Source: Oscillospiraceae bacterium
GTDB taxonomy: Bacteria > Bacillota > Clostridia > Oscillospirales > UBA929
Length of the DNA stretch: 5,587 nt
Reading direction: 5' to 3'
Assembly (NCBI GenBank): GCA_031282535.1
Contig: JAITDM010000291.1
Location: 1-5,587 of the forward strand
The translations under genes and the position numbers were made by a program. This document shows, piece after piece, positions 1 to 3,286 of this stretch. Below the pieces are notes generated by a model. That model worked only from the letters and a program-made list of their open reading frames with translations, did no database searches and was not told the origin of the DNA. The first letter of the stretch is position 1, and each line of letters begins with the position of its first letter.

Positions 1-71
1 AATGAAATGTCAATATTTTCCAAATTTCGCACTTTGCCTATGTGAATCTTGGTGACGAATATGTCCTGCAT
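1..71 (-). CDS. N-terminus of a probable AAA/RecF-like ATPase (partial)
   Basis: Only the first 23 codons are present; the reading frame stays open to the window edge. The peptide begins MQDIFVTKIHIGKVRNLENI. The pattern of a short hydrophobic strand, K-I-x-I, then V/F-R-N-L/I-x-x-I, is how many ABC-type AAA ATPases (RecF, OLD and SMC-head relatives, including several phage-defence ATPases) begin, about 20 residues before their Walker A loop. That loop would lie outside the window. The start is well supported: a strong ribosome binding site, GGAGGGGG on the minus strand, lies at 76-83, a few bases before the ATG at 69-71. The gene lies 67 bases downstream of the truncated gene at 139-627, on the same strand and in the same low-GC DNA. 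The family call rests on a short N-terminal pattern, so the exact family and function are unknown. Confidence 0.55.
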   Translation of the reverse strand, partial: MQDIFVTKIHIGKVRNLENIDIS

Positions 72-75
72 GGTG

Positions 76-83
76 CCCCCTCC
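76..83 (-). promoter_or_regulatory. Shine-Dalgarno site for the partial ATPase gene
   Basis: The minus strand reads GGAGGGGG here, followed by CACC and an ATG at 71-69. This strong ribosome binding site is the main reason for accepting so short a partial reading frame as a real gene start. Confidence 0.6.
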
Positions 84-138
84 ATTCTGCTTTGTCACAG
101 ACAGTTCAAGCGTCAAAAGTCTGGCACGCCTGAAGCAT

Positions 139-627
139 TCATGAGCGCGGTTCCTTTCCGCTCCCGATGATTTCCCAATACCCGTCCCTTTTAGAGCCAG
201 CACGCCGAATGATTTTTTTATCTTTTAAATCGTTGAAATATCTCTGTACTGTTCTTCTGGATTTGGAAAGGCTCTGCGCCGCCTCATTCCATGTAATACC
301 GGGCTTATCCTTAATCAATTCAAACAGCACTTGCTCCACTGCACTTAAAGAGCCACCCAAAGAGCCATCCAAAGAGCCATCCATTGTCTCTTTAAGCCTC
401 TCATCAGCAATATTGGTATGGTCAGCCTGGCGGTAGAACACAACGGCAAACCCCATCTTCATCAGACGAAATTCGACCTTTACACCTGCCTCATCACACA
501 CCTGGCTGATTCGGCGCAGTCCCGTTCCAAAACTCTCGATGTCTTTTGCATAGTACATGAGATCAGCCAACCGAGGATTCCTTTTTACCGACGCTTCCGC
601 GCCTTGGATATAGTCTTCCGGCGTCAT
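139..627 (-). CDS. C-terminal remnant of an AlbA_2/HATPase_c_4-type ATP-binding regulator, with winged helix
   Basis: The 162 residues match only the back part of the RecG-like/Schlafen-AlbA_2 ATP-binding proteins. Full-length members run about 380-550 residues: an N-terminal AlbA_2 domain, an HATPase_c_4 region and a C-terminal winged helix. Here residues 2-36 carry the late HATPase_c_4 signature (RNPRLADLMYY, then IESFGTGLRRI). Residues about 84-94 are tandem DGSL/GGSL units. Residues about 95-155 are a winged helix with a recognition segment like SKSRRTVQRYFNDL. The AlbA_2 domain and most of the ATPase-like domain are absent. The ATG at 625-627 corresponds to an internal position of homologues and lies 6 bases after the nrdG stop, in the same frame. 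GC content is far below that of nrdG. It is probably a decayed remnant at a rearrangement breakpoint. The intact remaining frame and the closeness to nrdG leave open translation as a small DNA-binding protein. Confidence 0.8.
   Translation of the reverse strand: MTPEDYIQGAEASVKRNPRLADLMYYAKDIESFGTGLRRISQVCDEAGVKVEFRLMKMGFAVVFYRQADHTNIADERLKETMDGSLDGSLGGSLSAVEQVLFELIKDKPGITWNEAAQSLSKSRRTVQRYFNDLKDKKIIRRAGSKRDGYWEIIGSGKEPRS
347..382 (-). repeat. Three tandem 12-bp units encoding DGSL/GGSL
   Basis: On the plus strand the units are AAAGAGCCACCC (347-358), AAAGAGCCATCC (359-370) and AAAGAGCCATCC (371-382). The last two are identical and the first differs by one base. Being a multiple of three, they add whole tetrapeptides (DGSL, DGSL, GGSL) to the linker before the winged helix. 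Short repeats of this kind (GSL- or GIN-type) are common at this position in the protein family, and their copy number can change by slippage without breaking the frame. Confidence 0.85.
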
Positions 628-633
628 TCGCCC

Positions 634-1143
634 TTACGTCTCCCAAAGGATGACGCCGCCGGCGGTCAGGCTTTGGGGGACGTCGATCAGACGCTGGTTG
701 GCGCTGCCGCGGAAACGCAGGCGGTAGCTTTGCTCGTCCCGGCGGTAGCGCCCGTCCACCAGGACGTCCGTCTCGGCCAGCAGCCGATTCCAGGCCGGAT
801 CGTCCGCCGCGCACAGCTCCTCCCAGGTGTAGCCCGTGTATGTCCAGACATCCAGCCCCAGCGCATGTACCCGCCGGGCCAGCGCCGCCAATGCGTCCGC
901 TTGCAAAAACGGCTCGCCCCCCGAAAACGTCACGCCCCGCAGCAGCCCGTCCGCCTGAATCTCCGCCAACAACACCTCCGGATCCACCTCCTCGCCGCCG
1001 TCCGCCGGCCAGGTGTGCGGGTTGTGACAGCCCTCACAGCGGTGGGGACAGCCCTGCGAAAAGACGACATACCGAAGTCCGGGACCGTCCACAATGGACT
1101 CCCGCACCCGCCCGGCCGCACGCAGCTTGGCCGACCCCTCCAA
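634..1143 (-). CDS. nrdG: Anaerobic ribonucleoside-triphosphate reductase activating protein (radical SAM)
   Basis: NrdG uses a [4Fe-4S] cluster and S-adenosylmethionine to install the glycyl radical on NrdD, the class III reductase that makes dNTPs without oxygen. The sequence has the family start ESIVDGPGLRYVVF, then the cluster motif CPHRCEGC (CX3CX2C, Cys32, Cys36 and Cys39 from the start chosen here), the SAM-binding SGGEP (about 74-78), WTYTGYTWEEL, and the typical end LRFRGSANQRLIDVPQSL followed by ILWET. The C-terminus is therefore complete. The frame extends back to an ATG at 1177-1179, but that codon overlaps a TATAAT -10 box and a probable operator. I prefer the TTG at 1141-1143, which has GAGGGGG 7 bases upstream and gives 169 residues, close to the usual family start. 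No nrdD is in the window. The gene follows spoVAC but appears to have its own promoter. Confidence 0.93.
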   Translation of the reverse strand: MEGSAKLRAAGRVRESIVDGPGLRYVVFSQGCPHRCEGCHNPHTWPADGGEEVDPEVLLAEIQADGLLRGVTFSGGEPFLQADALAALARRVHALGLDVWTYTGYTWEELCAADDPAWNRLLAETDVLVDGRYRRDEQSYRLRFRGSANQRLIDVPQSLTAGGVILWET

Positions 1144-1173
1144 CCCGCATCCCCCTCTCTGTACAACCACGCA

Positions 1174-1210
1174 ACACATTATATATAAGGTATATCACAA
1201 CATATAGTGT
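1174..1210 (-). promoter_or_regulatory. nrdG promoter with two NrdR-box-like sites
   Basis: Positions 1195-1210 (plus strand TCACAACATATAGTGT) match the palindromic NrdR consensus acaCwAtATaTwGtgt at 14 of 16 bases, counted by eye. A weaker second site at 1174-1189 (ACACATTATATATAAG) matches 11 of 16. The two start 21 bp apart, about two helical turns, so they would face the same side of the DNA. A perfect -10 hexamer TATAAT lies on the minus strand at 1178-1183, inside the second site. No good -35 box is seen at the usual distance; that region is covered by the first site. NrdR is the ATP/dATP-sensing repressor of ribonucleotide reductase genes, so an operator directly before nrdG makes biological sense. 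The published tandem spacing I recall best is 31-32 bp, so the second site is less certain. Confidence 0.62.
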
Positions 1211-1258
1211 CTCTCAACCGCGCCCAACACCCAAAGCCGCGCGCAGCCGTCCATGAGG

Positions 1259-1699
1259 CTACTGGAAAATCGCCAACACAACGCCGTAGCAGACGGAGGC
1301 GACCACGCCGAAGACGATGACCGGACCGGCCACCGTGAACAGACGGGCGCCGGTGCCGAGTACGAAGCCCTCCGTGCGAAACTCCATGGCGGGCGACGCG
1401 ACGGCGTTCGCGAAGCCGGTGATGGGCACGAGCGTGCCGGCGCCGGCGAGGCGGGACAATTTGTCGTAGACGCCAAGCCCAGTGAGCAGTACGCCCAAAA
1501 AGACCAGGGTGACGGAGACGGCGGCGCCCGCCTCCTCCTCCGGCAGGCCCAGCACCCCATACAGCGAGAGCAAACCCTGGCCGCCCGCGCAGATGAGACC
1601 GCCCGTGACAAAGGCGCAGACCATGTTTTTGAGAAGCGGCGACCGCGGGCTCCGACGGTCCACCAGACGCGCGTATTCCTCATTCGAAATCTCTTGCAA
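1259..1699 (-). CDS. spoVAC: Stage V sporulation protein AC (spore membrane channel subunit)
   Basis: SpoVAC is an inner spore-membrane protein of the SpoVA complex, which moves dipicolinic acid into the developing spore and releases it at germination; B. subtilis SpoVAC behaves as a mechanosensitive channel. Family hallmarks are clear: SPRSPLLKN before the first helix, AFVTGGLICAGGQ, LTGLGVYDKLSRLAGAGTLVPITGFANAV, EFRTEGFVLGTG and the last helix AGPVIVFGVVAS. The SPLLKN start and GVYDK rather than GLYEP separate it from the related SpoVAE. Hydrophobic segments lie near residues 26-50, 58-80 and 120-144. The frame reaches a GTG at 1715-1717, but the TTG at 1697-1699 has GGGGGA 6-7 bases upstream and gives MQEISNEEYARLV, a normal family start, at 146 residues. 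The partners spoVAD and spoVAE are not adjacent, which is unusual. I see no convincing sigma-G promoter. Confidence 0.9.
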   Translation of the reverse strand: MQEISNEEYARLVDRRSPRSPLLKNMVCAFVTGGLICAGGQGLLSLYGVLGLPEEEAGAAVSVTLVFLGVLLTGLGVYDKLSRLAGAGTLVPITGFANAVASPAMEFRTEGFVLGTGARLFTVAGPVIVFGVVASVCYGVVLAIFQ

Positions 1700-1706
1700 A
1701 ACGATC

Positions 1707-1779
1707 CCCCGTTTCACGGCATGTGGGGCGCCCGCCTCTTGCCGTGCCGGGCGCCCGTCTCATTTTGTGCGAAACGGGG
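1707..1779. repeat. Nested and interleaved inverted repeats before spoVAC
   Basis: Three pairs of complementary segments are packed into 73 bases. The outer pair is CCCCGTTTC (1707-1715) with GAAACGGGG (1771-1779), 9 bp. Inside are CACGGCA (1715-1721) with TGCCGTG (1740-1746), 7 bp, and two copies of the self-complementary GGGCGCCC (1726-1733 and 1749-1756). In the transcript the two GGGCGCCC copies and the CACGGCA pair would cross, so they are alternative or pseudoknot-like pairings within the outer stem. One arm covers the GGGGG ribosome binding site of the preferred spoVAC start, so folding could hide that site. No U-run follows, so it is not a standard terminator. Confidence 0.5.
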
Positions 1780-1830
1780 CGGTTTGATACGCAGGCCGCA
1801 ACGCCCGCGCCTTGCGCAAAGACAGGATGG

Positions 1831-1857
1831 CGCGTTTCGCGGGGCCTCCGGCGGCCC
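1831..1857 (-). other. Two small GC hairpins directly after the folA stop
   Basis: Right after the folA stop, GGGCC (1842-1846) pairs with GGCCC (1853-1857) around a 6-base loop, and CGCG (1831-1834) pairs with CGCG (1838-1841) around TTT. On the transcribed strand no U-run follows, so a standard intrinsic terminator is not supported. The hairpins could weakly stabilise the 3' end of the thyA-folA message. Confidence 0.3.
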
Positions 1858-2355
1858 TCAACGAATGCGCTCGTAATCGGCGTAATAGAACGCGGCGCCT
1901 TCACAGCGCTCCGTCTCCGTCCGCGAGACGAGGCGCCAGTCGGGGGCGCTGTCCAGATCGGGAAAGAACACGTCGGCCGGACCGAGATCGGCCTCGATCC
2001 TGGTGATGCGGGCCGCCCGGCAGTGCGGGAGCAGCAGCTCGTAGACAGACTGCCCCCCTATGACGAAGATCTCGCCGTCCTCCCGCGCGCACAGGGCCAG
2101 CAGCGTGGACAGCGACACCGCCTCCGCGCCCGGCAGCGGACAGCCCGGCGTGCGGGTGAGGACCAGATTGCGGCGGCCCGGCAGACCGTGTCCGCCGGGC
2201 AGCGACTGAAAGGTGCGGCGGCCCATGACCACCGTGTGCCCGAGCGTCAGCGCCTTGAACCGGCGCAGGTCGGGCGGCAGGGACAGCAGCAGGCCGCCGT
2301 CCCGTCCGATCCCCCAGCGCCGGTCCACCGCGGCAATGGCCGTCATCTCCGCCAC
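1858..2355 (-). CDS. folA: Dihydrofolate reductase
   Basis: The enzyme reduces dihydrofolate to tetrahydrofolate with NADPH, regenerating the cofactor that ThyA oxidises, in the cytoplasm. Motifs in order: AVDRRWGIG (about 9-17), LPPDLRRF with the substrate-binding acid Asp29, VVMGRRTFQSLPGG (NADPH loop, about 42-55), PGRRNLVLTR and FVIGGQSVYELLLP (about 97-109). At 165 residues it has normal length. The frame extends upstream to an ATG at 2398-2400 that overlaps the thyA stop. The GTG at 2353-2355 is preferred because GAGGAGGGG sits 6 bases before it; the next ATG, at 2344-2346, is too far from that site. The tryptophan of the usual LPW motif is replaced by leucine (LLLSLP); as I recall, several clostridial DHFRs also carry a non-Trp residue there. 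The gene starts 41 bases after the thyA stop, so the two genes very likely form one operon. Confidence 0.93.
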   Translation of the reverse strand: MAEMTAIAAVDRRWGIGRDGGLLLSLPPDLRRFKALTLGHTVVMGRRTFQSLPGGHGLPGRRNLVLTRTPGCPLPGAEAVSLSTLLALCAREDGEIFVIGGQSVYELLLPHCRAARITRIEADLGPADVFFPDLDSAPDWRLVSRTETERCEGAAFYYADYERIR

Positions 2356-2396
2356 GCCATGCCCCTCCTCACGTCCCAATGCGATATCCCGCCCCG

Positions 2397-3227
2397 TCAA
2401 ACCGCCACCGGAATGGCGCCGTCAAACGGGTGATAGACATAGTCGTCCAACGAGAAACTGTCCACGGTGAACCGATAAAAATCCGTCACGGCCGGGTCTG
2501 TCCGCAGGGTGGGCGCGGGCAGCGGATCCCGCCGGAGCAGCGCCTCCACCAGGGGCACGTGCCGGTCGTAGATGTGCGCGTCGGCGATCACGTGCAGAAG
2601 GATCCCCGGCCGCAGACCGGCGTCGGCGGCCAGCATGTGCAGGAGCAGCGCGTACTGGCAGACGTTCCAGTTGTTCGCGACCAGCATGTCCTGCGAGCGC
2701 TGGTGGAGGATGGCCGAAAGCACGCCCTCGTCCACATGGCACGTGAGCGAGTAGGCGCAGGGGTAGAGCCGCATCTCATGGAGATCGGCGTGGTTGTAGA
2801 GGTTCGTAATCATGCGGCGGCTGGCCGGGTTGTGTTTGAGATCGTAACGAAGCCGGTCCACCTGGTCGAAAACGCCCTCCGGGTAGCGGTGGGGGACGCC
2901 GAGCTGGTAGCCGTACGCCTTGCCGATGCTGCCGTCTTCGTCGGCCCAGGCGTCCCAGATCCGGCTCTTGAGGTCGCGGACATTGTTCGATTTTTTCTGC
3001 CAGATCCACAGCAATTCATCGGTGGCCGAACGCCAGTAGGTGCGCCGCAGCGTGAGGATCGGAAACTCCCGCGACAGGTCGTAGCGGTTGACGACGCCAA
3101 ACAGCCGGACCGTGTGGGCCGGCGCGCCGTCCTGCCACCGGGGCCGCACGTCCTGCCCGGTGTCCCAGACGCCCCCCGTCAAAATGGCGCGGCAATTGTC
3201 AATGAAGATCTCGTCGGCCCGGCTCAT
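2397..3227 (-). CDS. thyA: Thymidylate synthase
   Basis: The enzyme methylates dUMP to dTMP using 5,10-methylene-tetrahydrofolate as both carbon donor and reductant, leaving dihydrofolate for FolA. Its 276 residues are close to the B. subtilis ThyA length and share that type's features: DVRPRWQDGAPAHT, ELLWIWQKKSN, DEDGSIGKAYGYQLG, NPASRRMI and the C-terminal PVAV that closes over the active site. The catalytic cysteine is Cys157 (LYPCAYS). Phosphate and base contacts are visible as QRSQD (176-180), Asn188, and His218 with Tyr220 in VIADAHIYDRH. Two positions differ from the textbook motifs: ADAHIY in place of GDxHxY, and VANNWN in place of LGxPFN. I believe this is a recognised Firmicutes subgroup rather than damage. 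The ATG is preceded by AAAGGGGG with a 6-base gap. It lies 59 bases downstream of the PBP gene, with a palindrome in the gap. Confidence 0.96.
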   Translation of the reverse strand: MSRADEIFIDNCRAILTGGVWDTGQDVRPRWQDGAPAHTVRLFGVVNRYDLSREFPILTLRRTYWRSATDELLWIWQKKSNNVRDLKSRIWDAWADEDGSIGKAYGYQLGVPHRYPEGVFDQVDRLRYDLKHNPASRRMITNLYNHADLHEMRLYPCAYSLTCHVDEGVLSAILHQRSQDMLVANNWNVCQYALLLHMLAADAGLRPGILLHVIADAHIYDRHVPLVEALLRRDPLPAPTLRTDPAVTDFYRFTVDSFSLDDYVYHPFDGAIPVAV

Positions 3228-3258
3228 CGGAGGCCCCCTTTAAATCATTCGCATGTAG

Positions 3259-3280
3259 GGGACGCCGCCCTCGGCGTCCC
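3259..3280. repeat. Short intergenic palindrome (8-bp stem) between PBP gene and thyA
   Basis: GGGACGCC (3259-3266) and GGCGTCCC (3273-3280) form a perfect 8-bp stem around a 6-base loop GCCCTC, in the 59-base gap between the PBP stop and thyA. On the transcribed strand no U-run follows, so it is a poor intrinsic terminator. The shape, with TGTAGG flanking on the plus strand, resembles small dispersed palindromic repeats of GC-rich Clostridia that I recall beginning with GTAGGG. That resemblance is from memory and only one copy is in the window. Confidence 0.5.
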
Positions 3281-3286
3281 GCCAAT

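Noticed and set aside
98..123. CAGAC/GTCTG inverted repeat between the truncated gene and the ATPase start
   Set aside because: The stem is only 5 bp around a 16-base loop and has no U-run, so it is easily due to chance.
114..143. Nine-codon minus-strand frame overlapping the stop of the truncated gene (ATGA overlap)
   Set aside because: It is too short, lacks a convincing ribosome binding site and shows no sign of a leader peptide.
347..382. Possible CRISPR or iteron array
   Set aside because: The units are 12 bp, directly abutting without spacers, and lie in a coding frame.
418..1188. Plus-strand frame of 256 codons opposite nrdG
   Set aside because: It mirrors nrdG in GC-rich DNA, has low-complexity Arg/Pro/Gln composition, and crosses the compositional breakpoint.
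1216..1258. Terminator after spoVAC
   Set aside because: Only weak GC-rich pairings are seen, with no U-run, so a terminator cannot be supported.
1253..1876. Plus-strand frame of 207 codons opposite spoVAC
   Set aside because: Its composition is that of an antisense shadow; the minus strand carries a clear SpoVAC.
1723..2433. Plus-strand frame of 236 codons opposite folA
   Set aside because: It is a shadow of the well-supported DHFR gene and matches no known family.
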